Source: Hydrogenophaga sp. 2FB
Lineage (GTDB): Bacteria > Pseudomonadota > Gammaproteobacteria > Burkholderiales > Burkholderiaceae_C
Direction: 5' to 3'
Length of the DNA stretch: 64,000 nucleotides
Assembly: GCF_005503365.1 (NCBI RefSeq)
Contig: NZ_SCML01000034.1
Span: forward strand, 1 to 64,000
In this document: positions 38,049 through 46,849 of the stretch, piece after piece
How positions within the stretch are numbered: the first letter of the stretch is position 1
How the letters are laid out: each line of letters opens with the position of its first letter
Notes under the pieces: generated by a model
Databases searched by the model: none
The model's input: only the letters and a program-made list of their open reading frames with translations
Told to the model about the DNA's origin: nothing
Made by a program: the position numbers and the translations under genes

Positions 38049-38993
38049 TTATTGGCGGGATGCCGCGCCGAAGCGCGTCACCAGGAAGACGCCGCCGAGC
38101 ACGAGCACGGTGCCCGCGACGATCCAGCGGTTGAAGGACTCGTCCAGAATCAGCACGCCCATGATGATGGTGGACATGGGGCCGATCATGCCGGTCTGCG
38201 CGGCCAGCCCGGCGCCGATGCGCTCAACGCCCATCATCACGAACAACACCGGCGCGAAGGTGCACAAGGTGGCGTTGAGCACCGAGAGCCAGATCACCTC
38301 GGGCGCCACCGCGGCCGCGCTCAGAGGCCGCAGCAGCACGAACTGCAGCAGGCACAGCACACAGGCCACGGTGGAGGCCAGGCCCACCAGGCGCAAGGAG
38401 CCCAGGCGCTTGACCAACTCGCCGCTGTAGACGAGGTAGATCGCGTAACTGACGGCGCTGCCAAACACCAGCAGCGCGCCCAGCGCCGCGTTCGGGCCCT
38501 GCGCGCCCACTTCGTGGCCGAACACCAGCAACACGCCGGCATAGCTCACCACCATGGCCAGGGCCTGCATGCCGGTGATGCGGCGCCGGTAGAGCACCCA
38601 ACCCAGCGCGAGCACCAGCGTGGGGTTGAGGTACAGGATCAGCCGCTCCAGGCTGGCGCTGATGTACTGCAGGCCCCAGAAGTCGAGAAAGCTGGCGAGG
38701 TAATAACCGGTGAAGCCCAGGCCAAAGACACCCAGCCAATCGCGCCGTGTGAGTGGCGACGGCTTCTCGCCACCGGGCCGATGGCTGGCCCACCAGCCCA
38801 AGGCCAGGAAGAGTGGCAGAGCGAACAGCATGCGGTACATGATGAGCGTGACCGCGTCGACACCGTACTGGTACGCCAGCTTGACGATGATGGCCTTGCC
38901 GCTGAAGCCGATGGCGCCGATGCTGGCGAGCAGCAGGCCGGTGGCGAGGTGGGGCGTGGGGTGGTGGGTAGTCGCGGCAGGCATCCGGTTCAT
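38049..38993 (-). CDS. EamA/DMT-superfamily transporter
   Basis: 314 residues with ten membrane helices and two EamA repeats; the opening LASIGAIGFSGKAIIVKLAY and the closing ERIGAGLAAQTGMIGPMSTIIMG are typical. Different in sequence from the other EamA protein of the window (33845). No good ribosome site is seen at the ATG 38993 or at the ATG three codons further in. Substrate unknown. It lies between tctA and the SDR gene on the same strand. Confidence 0.88.
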   Translation of the reverse strand: MNRMPAATTHHPTPHLATGLLLASIGAIGFSGKAIIVKLAYQYGVDAVTLIMYRMLFALPLFLALGWWASHRPGGEKPSPLTRRDWLGVFGLGFTGYYLASFLDFWGLQYISASLERLILYLNPTLVLALGWVLYRRRITGMQALAMVVSYAGVLLVFGHEVGAQGPNAALGALLVFGSAVSYAIYLVYSGELVKRLGSLRLVGLASTVACVLCLLQFVLLRPLSAAAVAPEVIWLSVLNATLCTFAPVLFVMMGVERIGAGLAAQTGMIGPMSTIIMGVLILDESFNRWIVAGTVLVLGGVFLVTRFGAASRQ

Positions 38994-39035
38994 TATCCGG
39001 TCTCACCCATACCCTCATGGCGCGGCAGGCATGCC

Positions 39036-40598
39036 CTAACGCGAGCCCTGCCTTCTCGGTTGCAGCACGACCACCATCAACAGCAGCAGGGCCACCATCA
39101 GCAACAGCGCCGACACCGGCCGCTCGATGAACACGAACCAGTCGCCGCGCGAGAGTTGCAAGGCGCGGCGCAGCTGTTCCTCCAGCCCGGGCGCGAGCAC
39201 GAAGCCCAGCAACAGCGCCACGCCCTCGCCGCCCAGCCGCTGCAACACGAAGCCCAGCAGGCCCAGGCCCATCACCAGCCACACGCCCCAGCCATGCGGG
39301 CCCAGCGCGAGCGCGCCCAGGGCCGCGGCCACGAGCAAGGCGACCAGCAGCGCGCGGCGTGGCACCTGCAGCACGCGCAGCAGCAGCGGCATCCACCAGC
39401 GCGCCAGCGGCAGGTTCAACAACAGCAGCAACAGGTTGCCCACCCACATGGACACCAACAGGCCCCAGAACACGGTCGGCTCGTTGGCCATCACCGCCGG
39501 CCCGGGCTCGATCGCGTGCAGCCCGAGCGCACCGAGCAGCAAGGCCATCACGGTGTTGGGCGGCAGGCCCAGGGCGAGCATGGGCAGGTAGGCGGTCTGG
39601 GCGCCGGCGTTGTTGGCGGCCTCGGGCGCGGCCACGCCGCGCAGGTTGCCTTGCCCCATCGCCGGCACGCGGTGGCGCGAGACCACCGCCTCCAGGCGGT
39701 ACGCCGCCAGCGACGCCAGCAACGCGCCACCCCCCGGCACCACGCCGAGCAGCGCGCCCAGGCCGGTGCCGCGCAACAGGGCGGGCACCGCGTCCTTGAT
39801 GTCATCGCGCGTCGGCCGAGCGCCCATGCCGGTGCGGTCCACGCGCGGCGGTGGTGGTGGCGGCGCGCCGGGCGCCAGGACGGACAGGCCCGCCAGCTCG
39901 GCGGCCACGGGCGCCACCACGAAGAAGCCCAAGGCGAGCGCAATGAAACCGACCCCGTCGGTCAGGCCATGCTGCCGCCCCATCCACGGCTCCAGCGCGT
40001 CGGGCACGAAGCGCACGGTGCCGGTGTGCACGTCCCAGCCCACGAGCCCGAGCAGCAGGCCGAGCACCGTCATGGCCAGGGCCTTGATGAACGAGCCCGA
40101 CGCCAGCACCGTGGCGCCCACCAGGCCCACCGCGAGCAGCATGAAGCGCTCGGCCGCGCCAAAGCGCAGGCCCAAGGACACCACCCAGGGCGCGATCACG
40201 ATCACGGCGGCAATGGCGATGCAGCCGGCCACGAAGGAGCTCGCGGTGGCCACCGACAAGGCCACGCCCGCGCGGCCCTGCACCGCGAAGGGATGGCCGT
40301 CCCGGCTGGTCATCACCGATGAGGCCTCGCCCGGCCGATCCAGCACGATGGCAGGCACCGAGCCGCCGTACTGCGCGCCGTAGTACACCCCCGCGAGCAC
40401 CAGCAGCGCCGGCAACGGCGGCAGGCCCAGCGTGGCGGGCAGCAGCAGCGCGATGGCGGCCACCGGCCCCAGGCCCGGCAACACACCGAAGACGCTGCCC
40501 ACCAGCACGCCCAGCACGATCAGGCCCAGCGCCTGCCAGCCCCACACCGCGGAGAGGCCCTGCGCCAGCGAACTCCACAAGGAAAAATCGGTGCCCAT
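39036..40598 (-). CDS. tctA: Tripartite tricarboxylate transporter large permease TctA
   Basis: 520 residues, about eleven to twelve membrane helices. TctA signatures are present: GVLPGLGPVAAIALLLP (near 30), GVYYGAQYGGSVPAIVLDRPGE (near 60-80) and APEAANNAGAQTAYLPMLALGLPPN (near 330). A Pro run (about 269-274) in a cytoplasmic loop is unusual. It is 7 bp downstream of tctB. Main translocating subunit for a carboxylate captured by a TctC/Bug protein. The start at 40598 fits the family; the longer frame runs into tctB. Confidence 0.93.
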   Translation of the reverse strand: MGTDFSLWSSLAQGLSAVWGWQALGLIVLGVLVGSVFGVLPGLGPVAAIALLLPATLGLPPLPALLVLAGVYYGAQYGGSVPAIVLDRPGEASSVMTSRDGHPFAVQGRAGVALSVATASSFVAGCIAIAAVIVIAPWVVSLGLRFGAAERFMLLAVGLVGATVLASGSFIKALAMTVLGLLLGLVGWDVHTGTVRFVPDALEPWMGRQHGLTDGVGFIALALGFFVVAPVAAELAGLSVLAPGAPPPPPPRVDRTGMGARPTRDDIKDAVPALLRGTGLGALLGVVPGGGALLASLAAYRLEAVVSRHRVPAMGQGNLRGVAAPEAANNAGAQTAYLPMLALGLPPNTVMALLLGALGLHAIEPGPAVMANEPTVFWGLLVSMWVGNLLLLLLNLPLARWWMPLLLRVLQVPRRALLVALLVAAALGALALGPHGWGVWLVMGLGLLGFVLQRLGGEGVALLLGFVLAPGLEEQLRRALQLSRGDWFVFIERPVSALLLMVALLLLMVVVLQPRRQGSR

Positions 40599-40605
40599 GT
40601 GCTTC

Positions 40606-41112
40606 CTAGAGCCCGGCGCGCTTGGGCCACAGGGGGACGTCCAGCCCCAACGGCCCGGCCCACACGGCGCACACCAGCGCCGCCAGGCCAAACGACCACA
40701 ACCACACGCGCCCACCCGTGCCGCCGGGCTCACCGGGCGCGACCGCGAACACCAGGCCCACCACGCCCGCCACCAGGCCCAATGTGGGCCAACCCGCGAA
40801 CCACGCACCCACCCAGGGCCACTGCGCCGGCCCGCTGCACAAGGCCAGCCAGAGCAGGCCACCGAGCAGGCGCAGCAAGGCACCCAGGCCCCAGTGGCGC
40901 ACGCGCCCGCTGCCCAGGGCCTCGAAGGTCAGGGCCTTGAACACGATGAGCAAACCCAACACACCCAGCAGCAGGCCCAGCAGCAGCGGCACATAGCCCG
41001 GCCCCATGTTGTCCGCCGATCCGAGCACGTGGCGCGAGGCGGCCCAGCCGAAGCCGATGCCCAAGGCCACGAACAGCAGACCGGCCAGAAAGTCCTGCAG
41101 GTTCTTGATCAT
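40606..41112 (-). CDS. tctB: Tripartite tricarboxylate transporter small permease TctB
   Basis: 168 residues with four hydrophobic helices (about 8-28, 40-62, 78-95, 108-128 and a C-terminal one). It has the small TctB-family pattern, including DFLAGLLFVALGIGFGWAAS and MGPGYVPLLLGLLLGVLG. TctB sits with TctA in the inner membrane. No tctC gene is adjacent: upstream lies a GspE-like ATPase. The two Bug proteins at 22.7 and 57.3 kb are possible partners. Confidence 0.9.
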   Translation of the reverse strand: MIKNLQDFLAGLLFVALGIGFGWAASRHVLGSADNMGPGYVPLLLGLLLGVLGLLIVFKALTFEALGSGRVRHWGLGALLRLLGGLLWLALCSGPAQWPWVGAWFAGWPTLGLVAGVVGLVFAVAPGEPGGTGGRVWLWSFGLAALVCAVWAGPLGLDVPLWPKRAGL

Positions 41113-41122
41113 GTGCGCGCGT

Positions 41123-42934
41123 TCACTGCACCGGCGGCGTGCAAGCCAGCACCTCGTCCATGGTGGTCAAGCCCTCGGCCACGCGCGCGGCGCCACCCAG
41201 GCGCAGCGGGCGCATGCCGTCCTGAACCGCCTGCAGGCGCAGGGCATCCAGCCGCGGCTCGCGGCTGACCTTGTCCTTGAACGCTTCGGTGACCACCAGC
41301 AGTTCGTACAGGCCCATGCGGCCGCGGAACCCGGTCATGCGGCAGTCGACGCAGCCCACCGGCTGGTACGGCCGGTAGCTGCCGCTGACCTGCCAGGGCT
41401 TGACCAGATCGGTCAGCGCCGCGCGCGATGCGGCGACCTCGTCGGTGTCCTGCGGCTTGCGGCAGGCCGGGCACATCGTGCGCACCAGGCGCTGCGCGAG
41501 CACGCCCAGCACGGTGGCGTTGATGAGGTACGGCGGTATGCCCAACTCCATCAGCCGCATGATGGCCGAGGGTGCGTCGTTGGTGTGCAGCGTGGTGAAC
41601 ACCAGGTGCCCCGTGAGCGCGGCCTGCACCGCCATTTCGGCGGTGGCCAGATCGCGCACCTCGCCGACCATGATGATGTCCGGGTCCTGCCGCATCAGCG
41701 AGCGCAGGCCCTGCGCGAAATCCAGATCGAGGTGCGGCTGCACCTGGGTCTGGTTGAAGGCGGGCTCGATCATTTCGATCGGGTCTTCCACCGTGCTCAC
41801 GTTGACCTCTTCGGTGGCCAGGCGCTTGAGCGTGGCGTAGAGCGTGGTGGTTTTCCCAGAGCCGGTGGGGCCGGTCACGAGAATGATGCCGTGCGGGTGT
41901 TTGGTGAGCCCTTCCCAGCGCTGCGCGTCGTGCGTGTTGAAGCCCAGGGCGCTCAGGTCTTTCACGGTCGACTCGGGGTCGAAGATGCGCATGACGAGTT
42001 TTTCGCCGAACGCGGTGGGCAGCGTGGACAGGCGCATTTCCACCTCGTCGCCCTTGGCTCCACCCACGCCGGGGCGCAGCGTCTTGATGCGACCATCCTG
42101 CGGCCGACGGCGCTCGACCACGTCCATGCGGCCAAGCAGCTTGATGCGCGCGGTCATCGCGTTCATCACGCCGATGGGCATCTGGTAGACCGGGTGCAGC
42201 ACACCATCGATGCGAAAGCGGATCACGCCCTGCTCGCGCCGCGGCTCCAGGTGGATGTCGCTCGCGCGCTGGTCGAAGGCGTATTGCCACAACCAGTCCA
42301 CCACCTGCACCACGCCCTGGTCGTTGGCATCGAGCTGCTTGTTGGCCTTGCCCAGTTCCACCAGTTGCTCGAAGCTGCCGAAGCCCCCCTGCCCGCCGCT
42401 CTTGCTGGCCGCACGCACCGACTTGGCGAGTGCGAAGAATTCGCCGGTGTAGCTCTTGATCGACTGCGGGCTGGAGAGCACCAGGCGCACGGTGCGCTTG
42501 GTCTGGCGCTCCACCTCGGGCACCCAGTCGCGGATGAAGGGTTCGGCCGTGGCCACCACCACCTCGGTCGGGCTCACCAGCACCGGCAGCACCTTGTGAC
42601 GGTCGGCGTAGGCCGCGCTCATCACGTCGGCCACCTTGCCCACGTCCACCTTGAGCGGGTCGATGCGCATGTAGTCCACGCCGCTGCGCTTGGCCAGCCA
42701 TTGCGCGAGCGATTCCACGTCGAGCACGTGCCGGTCGGCCGCGCGCGCCATGCCCACCACCGCCAGGCGTTGCAACGGGTGCTGCGAGCTGTGGGCCGAC
42801 GAGCAGCGTGCAATGGTGCGCTCGGCCTCTTCGGCGGAGATCACGCCGTCCTCGCGCAACCAGCCCACCAGCGTGCGCCAGTCGAGCGGGCCGTCGAATG
42901 TCTTGTGCGGTGAGGAGGTCTGCGAGGTCTTCAT
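41123..42934 (-). CDS. GspE/PilB-family secretion ATPase
   Basis: 603 residues. N-terminal MshEN/T2SSE-type domain (about 15-190), then the ATPase with Asp box (QDGRIK), Walker A GPTGSGKTTT near 358, Walker B MVGEVRDLATAE near 425 and His box TLHTNDAPSAI. A tetracysteine zinc motif is present (CPACRKP and CVDCRMTG). It drives type II secretion or type IV pilus assembly, but no other secretion gene is near. It lies 7 bp after the spermidine-synthase-like gene. ATG 42934 begins MKTSQTSSPHKTFDG; the longer frame is rejected. Confidence 0.92.
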   Translation of the reverse strand: MKTSQTSSPHKTFDGPLDWRTLVGWLREDGVISAEEAERTIARCSSAHSSQHPLQRLAVVGMARAADRHVLDVESLAQWLAKRSGVDYMRIDPLKVDVGKVADVMSAAYADRHKVLPVLVSPTEVVVATAEPFIRDWVPEVERQTKRTVRLVLSSPQSIKSYTGEFFALAKSVRAASKSGGQGGFGSFEQLVELGKANKQLDANDQGVVQVVDWLWQYAFDQRASDIHLEPRREQGVIRFRIDGVLHPVYQMPIGVMNAMTARIKLLGRMDVVERRRPQDGRIKTLRPGVGGAKGDEVEMRLSTLPTAFGEKLVMRIFDPESTVKDLSALGFNTHDAQRWEGLTKHPHGIILVTGPTGSGKTTTLYATLKRLATEEVNVSTVEDPIEMIEPAFNQTQVQPHLDLDFAQGLRSLMRQDPDIIMVGEVRDLATAEMAVQAALTGHLVFTTLHTNDAPSAIMRLMELGIPPYLINATVLGVLAQRLVRTMCPACRKPQDTDEVAASRAALTDLVKPWQVSGSYRPYQPVGCVDCRMTGFRGRMGLYELLVVTEAFKDKVSREPRLDALRLQAVQDGMRPLRLGGAARVAEGLTTMDEVLACTPPVQ

Positions 42935-42941
42935 GCGGCGA

Positions 42942-43724
42942 TCAGGATACGGGTTTGAACAGGCGCAACCACTTCTCAGCGGGTAAACCCCAGCGCGCGT
43001 TGACCGCTTCGGCCCGCGCCAGCAGGGCCATGCGGGTGGGCCGCTCTGCGGTGCGTTGGGCCAGCACCACGGTGTTGCCTTCGCGCGTCGGTTTGAAGGC
43101 CCACACCGCATCGTTGCCGAACGCGGCGCAGATGCTCTGCAGCGAGCGCTCGTAGCTCGCGTCGCGGCCGAAGAGGTTGACGGTGAGGCAGCCGTCGTCG
43201 GTGAGCGCGCTGCGGCAGTCGGCATAGAAGTCGGGGCTGTCGAGCACGGGCGCGGCGGCTTCGTGGTCGTACAGGTCGACCTGCAGCGCGTCGTAGGCGC
43301 CGATGTGGTCCACGCGGCGGATCTCCTCGCCCGCGTCGGCCAGCAGCACGCGCAGGCGTGGCCCGTCGGCCGGCAGCTTGAACCATTGGCGGCACACCGC
43401 GAGCACCTGCGGGTTGATCTCGATCGCGGTGGTGTCCATGCGCAACTTCTTGAAGCAGAACTTGGTGAGCGCCGCCGAGCCCAGGCCGAGCTGCAGCGCG
43501 CGGCGCTTGCCCACCGAATCGGGATCGACGAACAGCAGCCAGGCCATCATGCGGCGCACGTAGTCGAGCTCGATCTCGAAGGGTTGGTCCAGCAGCATGG
43601 AGCCCTGGATCCATTCGGTGCCCAGGTGCAGAAAACGCACTTCGCTGTCTTCGGAAATGGTCACCTCGGGCAGGGTCTGCACCGCGCGGCGTTGCCGGGC
43701 CGCGGCATTGGCGCCGACTTTCAT
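42942..43724 (-). CDS. Spermidine synthase-like (spermine/spermidine synthase fold) protein
   Basis: 260 residues. Rossmann-like methyltransferase/aminopropyltransferase fold: LQLGLGSAALTKFCF (near 79), TTAIEINPQVL with the acidic residue, and DALQVDLYDHEAAAP. It lacks the full GGGDG motif of true SpeE, having GLGSA, so aminopropyl transfer is not assured. It is first in the minus-strand run that continues into the GspE-like ATPase, an order I recall from related betaproteobacteria. Confidence 0.82.
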   Translation of the reverse strand: MKVGANAAARQRRAVQTLPEVTISEDSEVRFLHLGTEWIQGSMLLDQPFEIELDYVRRMMAWLLFVDPDSVGKRRALQLGLGSAALTKFCFKKLRMDTTAIEINPQVLAVCRQWFKLPADGPRLRVLLADAGEEIRRVDHIGAYDALQVDLYDHEAAAPVLDSPDFYADCRSALTDDGCLTVNLFGRDASYERSLQSICAAFGNDAVWAFKPTREGNTVVLAQRTAERPTRMALLARAEAVNARWGLPAEKWLRLFKPVS

Positions 43725-43863
43725 GCCGTGCCGCCTTCAACGAAAAAGCCGAGCCTGGAGCACAATGCGTCGGCCATGGAGGGCCGGGCAGCGCGCGGTT
43801 GGGGGTACCCGATCGGGTGAGGTAAGTGAAGCATCGTCGTATGTGAACTTTGGAGGAATCATT

Positions 43864-44679
43864 ATGAACACGGAAGTCATCTGGGATTTTCTCGTCACCC
43901 AAGGCGCCGACTTCGGCCTCAAGGTGCTGGGCGCCATTGCGGCGTGGGTCATTGGGCGCTGGCTGATCGGCATCGCGGTCGGGCTGATGGGCAAGGCCAT
44001 GGAGCGGGGTCGCAAGCTGGACCAGACGCTGATCCAGTACCTCAAATCCATCATTTCGGTGCTGCTGACCCTGGTCCTGATCCTCGCGATCCTGGACATC
44101 TTCGGCGTGCGCACCACCTCGTTCGCGGCCTTGCTGGCCGGCGCGGGCCTGGCGATCGGCGTGGCCTGGAGCGGCATGCTCGCCAACTTCGCGGCGGGCA
44201 TCTTCCTGCAGGTGTTGCGGCCCTACAAGGTGGGCGACTTCATCAGCGCCGGCGGGACCACCGGCACGGTGAAGGAACTCGGCCTGTTCGCCACGACCAT
44301 CCTCACGCCCGATAACGTGACCACGATCGTGGGCAACAATAAGGTGTTCTCCGACAACATCCAGAACTTCAGCCAGGAGCCGTTCCGCCGCGTGGACTGC
44401 GTGGCGAAGGTGGCCAACGGTGTGGATGTGAACGACGCGATGGCGCGCTTGCGCACCGCGGTGGCGGCGATTCCCAACGTGGTCACGTCGCCCGCGCCCG
44501 ATGTGGAAATTCTGCAGTTCACACCGGAAGGGCCCTTGCTCTGCGTGCGGCCTTACACCCACACCGACCACTACTGGCAGGTCTACTTCGACACGCACAA
44601 GGCGGTGGTGAGCACGTTTGGCGCGGCCGGGTATCCGGTGCCGGAGACGCCGGTGTTGCACCGCACTGTGGCGGCCTGA
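43864..44679 (+). CDS. Small-conductance mechanosensitive channel (MscS family)
   Basis: 271 residues. Three membrane helices (about 20-40, 58-80, 86-115); the pore helix has the MscS Gly/Ala pattern GAGLAIGVAWSGMLANFAAG, followed by the beta domain start RPYKVGDFI. It is the short E. coli MscS type, opening under membrane tension in osmotic downshock. GGAGG precedes the ATG at a good distance. The gap after it holds two hairpin repeats. Confidence 0.95.
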   Translation: MNTEVIWDFLVTQGADFGLKVLGAIAAWVIGRWLIGIAVGLMGKAMERGRKLDQTLIQYLKSIISVLLTLVLILAILDIFGVRTTSFAALLAGAGLAIGVAWSGMLANFAAGIFLQVLRPYKVGDFISAGGTTGTVKELGLFATTILTPDNVTTIVGNNKVFSDNIQNFSQEPFRRVDCVAKVANGVDVNDAMARLRTAVAAIPNVVTSPAPDVEILQFTPEGPLLCVRPYTHTDHYWQVYFDTHKAVVSTFGAAGYPVPETPVLHRTVAA

Positions 44680-44732
44680 GGTCTGTCTCTGGCCGCTCGG
44701 TCGGCGGCCTTAGGTCTTTCTCCGACTGCAGC

Positions 44733-44838
44733 GGTCAGCGGCGACCGGGGTGCCCGGCTCCGCGGGTGTCACCCGAGTCGGCTTCGCCGCCTCTCCTTCT
44801 TTACCCCGCTGCGCCGGACACCCCGATCACCGCTGACC
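44733..44838. repeat. Hairpin repeat R1, plus orientation
   Basis: Outer arms GGTCAGCGGCGACCGGGGTG (44733-44752) and CACCCCGATCACCGCTGACC (44819-44838) pair at 18 of 20 positions. The enclosed core contains CTCCGCGGGTGTCACCCG and TTTACCCCGCTGCGC. The same core is found reversed in R2 and half of it in R3, while the outer arms differ in sequence between R1 and R2. Confidence 0.8.
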
Positions 44839-44879
44839 TACGAGGGAAAAAGAACGTTGTGGCGCGACCCGGTGGCTCT

Positions 44880-44983
44880 ATGCCGCAGGGCGTTCTGCGC
44901 AGCGGGGTAAAGGAGGAGCCGGCTCCAGCCGGCGGGGGACACCCGCGGAGCAGAGCGCCCTGCGGCATCGAGCCCGCGAGGTC
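44880..44983. repeat. Hairpin repeat R2, minus orientation
   Basis: Arms ATGCCGCAGGGCG (44880-44892) and CGCCCTGCGGCAT (44956-44968) pair perfectly. Read on the minus strand the core again contains CTGCTCCGCGGGTGTCCCCC and TTTACCCCGCTGCGC, matching R1. Past the arm, CCCGCGAGGTC (44973-44983) is shared with R3. R1 and R2 thus form an inverted pair filling the mscS-glycosylase gap. Confidence 0.8.
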
Positions 44984-45001
44984 TCCAACAGGAAACGGCA
45001 G

Positions 45002-45499
45002 CTAAGCAACCACCCCATGCTGCCGCAAGACCTCGGCCCACGCCGCCAGTTTGCGATCAAAACTCCAGCTCGCGTTCGCCGGGCTGGTGGACGGCAGCTT
45101 GTAGACCGGCACGCCAAGCTTCTCCGTGTGGTGCGCGTGGCGAAAACTTTCCCCGCCGTTGTGGACGATGGCCCCGAGCTTGGGGCAATGCCAGCGCACC
45201 ACCGAAAAGTCGTTGAGTTCGGCGTTCTGGATGTTCGTGTCCAGACTGCCTTCGCGCTCACATGCGCCGTACACGTCCCACACGCCCAGGCCATGCGCCT
45301 GCAACGCATCGATGCGTTCGGCGTAGCCCATCGTCGACAAGGGCAAGGCCCACAAGGCGCCGAGGATTTTCCAGAAATGGTTTTGTGGATGCCCGTAGTA
45401 CTGCTGCGAGCGCAGCGACGCCGCGCCCGGGAAACTGCCCAGCACCAACACCCGCGTGTCCGCGCTCAGCACCGGCGGCAGGCCTTGCAGGCGGCTCAT
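45002..45499 (-). CDS. DNA-deoxyinosine (hypoxanthine) glycosylase, uracil-DNA glycosylase superfamily
   Basis: 165 residues. The opening VLVLGSFPGAASLRSQQYYG followed by HPQNHFWKILG is the signature of the DNA-deoxyinosine glycosylase family, and LPSTSPANASW near 139 is the second DNA-contact motif. It removes deaminated bases in base-excision repair. The start overlaps the tatD-like stop (ATGA), so the two are translated together; both products act on DNA. The substrate is inferred from the family. Confidence 0.9.
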   Translation of the reverse strand: MSRLQGLPPVLSADTRVLVLGSFPGAASLRSQQYYGHPQNHFWKILGALWALPLSTMGYAERIDALQAHGLGVWDVYGACEREGSLDTNIQNAELNDFSVVRWHCPKLGAIVHNGGESFRHAHHTEKLGVPVYKLPSTSPANASWSFDRKLAAWAEVLRQHGVVA

Positions 45500-46338
45500 G
45501 TCACCGACTCCAGCGCCGCCAGCCTGGGCAACGCGGACAAGGCATTCGCAGTGGTCGCGTCCATCAGGTCCTCCACCGGCAAGCCACGCAGGTCCGCCAC
45601 CACCGCGCCGATGCGCGGCAGCTCCGCCGGGGTGTTGAGGCCTTGCGCGCGACCGGCCGCGCGCTCCTGCGCCGTCACGTAAAGCCACTGCGGGGGAATG
45701 TCGGGCGCATCGGTCTCCATCACCAACGCCGACAAGGGCACTTCGGCCGCGAGACGGCGCAGTTGGCGTGCGCTGTCGAATGTGCAGGCACCACCAAAGC
45801 CCAGCTTGAAACCCAGGTCCAGAAAGGCCTTCGCCTGTTGTTCGCTTCCATTGAAGGCGTGGGCGATGCCGGCGACCGGCAGCTCGCGCAGGTGTTTGAG
45901 CAACATGTCGGCGCTGCGGCGCACGTGCACGATCACGGGCAGGCCGTGTTTGCGCGCCAGCCGCAGTTGCGCGCGGTAAAAGTGGGCCTGCCGTTCGCGC
46001 ATGGCGGGTGTGCAGAGTTCGGGCACGAAGAAATCCAGCCCGATCTCACCCACCGCCACCAGGCGCGGGTCATCGCGGTGCGCGGTCAGCGCGGCATCGA
46101 GCGCGGCGAGGTCGTCGTCGGCCGCCTGCGGCACGCACATCGGGTGGATGCCCAGCGCGTAGGCATCGCCCAGACGGTGGGCGAGCGTGCGCACGGTATC
46201 GAAGTTGAAGCGGGCCACGGCCGGGATGACGCACAGGCCCACGCCGCGCTCGGCCGCGCGTTCGCGGGCGCTGAACATGAGAGCGTGGTCCGCGCCGAAC
46301 TCGGGCGCGTCCAGATGGCAGTGTGTGTCGATCCACAT
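45496..46338 (-). CDS. TatD-family metal-dependent DNase
   Basis: 280 residues, TIM barrel. Metal ligands are in IDTHCHLD (3-10), GEIGLDF (near 100), VIVHVRRS, AHAFNGS and METDAPDIP. The family has 3'-5' exonuclease activity on damaged or single-stranded DNA. The ATG at 46338 fits the family start MWIDTHCHLD; the longer frame overlaps the META gene. It is coupled to the glycosylase gene after it and divergent from the META-domain gene by 73 bp. Confidence 0.92.
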   Translation of the reverse strand: MWIDTHCHLDAPEFGADHALMFSARERAAERGVGLCVIPAVARFNFDTVRTLAHRLGDAYALGIHPMCVPQAADDDLAALDAALTAHRDDPRLVAVGEIGLDFFVPELCTPAMRERQAHFYRAQLRLARKHGLPVIVHVRRSADMLLKHLRELPVAGIAHAFNGSEQQAKAFLDLGFKLGFGGACTFDSARQLRRLAAEVPLSALVMETDAPDIPPQWLYVTAQERAAGRAQGLNTPAELPRIGAVVADLRGLPVEDLMDATTANALSALPRLAALESVT

Positions 46339-46411
46339 GGCGGTATAACGGCCATTGTGCCGCGCACGCTGGCATGTTCCAAAACCAAGAAGCGAAGAAA
46401 GGATCCCTCCA

Positions 46412-46840
46412 ATGTCACACACACCCTCCCGTCTCGCCTGGCTCGCCGTGCCCGCCCTGTTGGCCCTCACCGCCTGCGCCATGCCCGGCGCGCCCGCGCC
46501 TGCGCCGCTCGTGGGCAGCGAATGGCTGCTGGAAGACCTGGGTGGACGCGGCGTGCTCGACCGCGTGCAGGCCACCCTCGCCTTCCCCGAGGCCGGTCGC
46601 GTGGCGGGCAACAGCTCGTGCAACCGCTTTTTCGGCTCCTACACGCTGATGCAGGACAAAGTGGCCTTCGGCCAGCTGGGCGGCACGCGCATGGCCTGCC
46701 CCGAGGCGGTCGGCGATCAGGAAGCGCGTTACCTGGATGCGCTGCAGAAGGCACAGCGCCTGGACGTGCAGGGCAAGACCATGCTGATGCACGTGCAGGG
46801 GCTGGAGAAGCCGCTGCGGTTCACGCGCACCAAGCCTTGA
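46412..46840 (+). CDS. META-domain (HslJ-like) lipoprotein
   Basis: 142 residues. Lipoprotein signal peptide with lipobox LTAC (Cys22 or so), so the mature protein is a lipoprotein; the residues after Cys (MPGAP) contain no Asp at +2, which suggests outer-membrane sorting. The META domain starts at GSEWLLEDLGG and includes GNSSCNRFFGSY and GTRMACPE. Members are linked to heat or antibiotic stress (HslJ), but function is not settled. It is convergent with lolD (9-bp gap). Confidence 0.88.
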   Translation: MSHTPSRLAWLAVPALLALTACAMPGAPAPAPLVGSEWLLEDLGGRGVLDRVQATLAFPEAGRVAGNSSCNRFFGSYTLMQDKVAFGQLGGTRMACPEAVGDQEARYLDALQKAQRLDVQGKTMLMHVQGLEKPLRFTRTKP

Positions 46841-46849
46841 GTCGATACC

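Noticed and set aside
38043-40322. 759-residue open frame on the plus strand, rich in Gln and His
   Set aside because: Antisense to EamA and tctA; a Gln/His-rich reading is what Leu/Val-rich membrane genes give in reverse.
41006-42913. 635-residue open frame on the plus strand
   Set aside because: Antisense to the GspE-like ATPase and the tctB end; composition is that of a shadow frame.
44680-45001. Small protein gene in the mscS-glycosylase gap (79-residue frame from 44766)
   Set aside because: The frame is made entirely of the two hairpin repeats and has no ribosome site.
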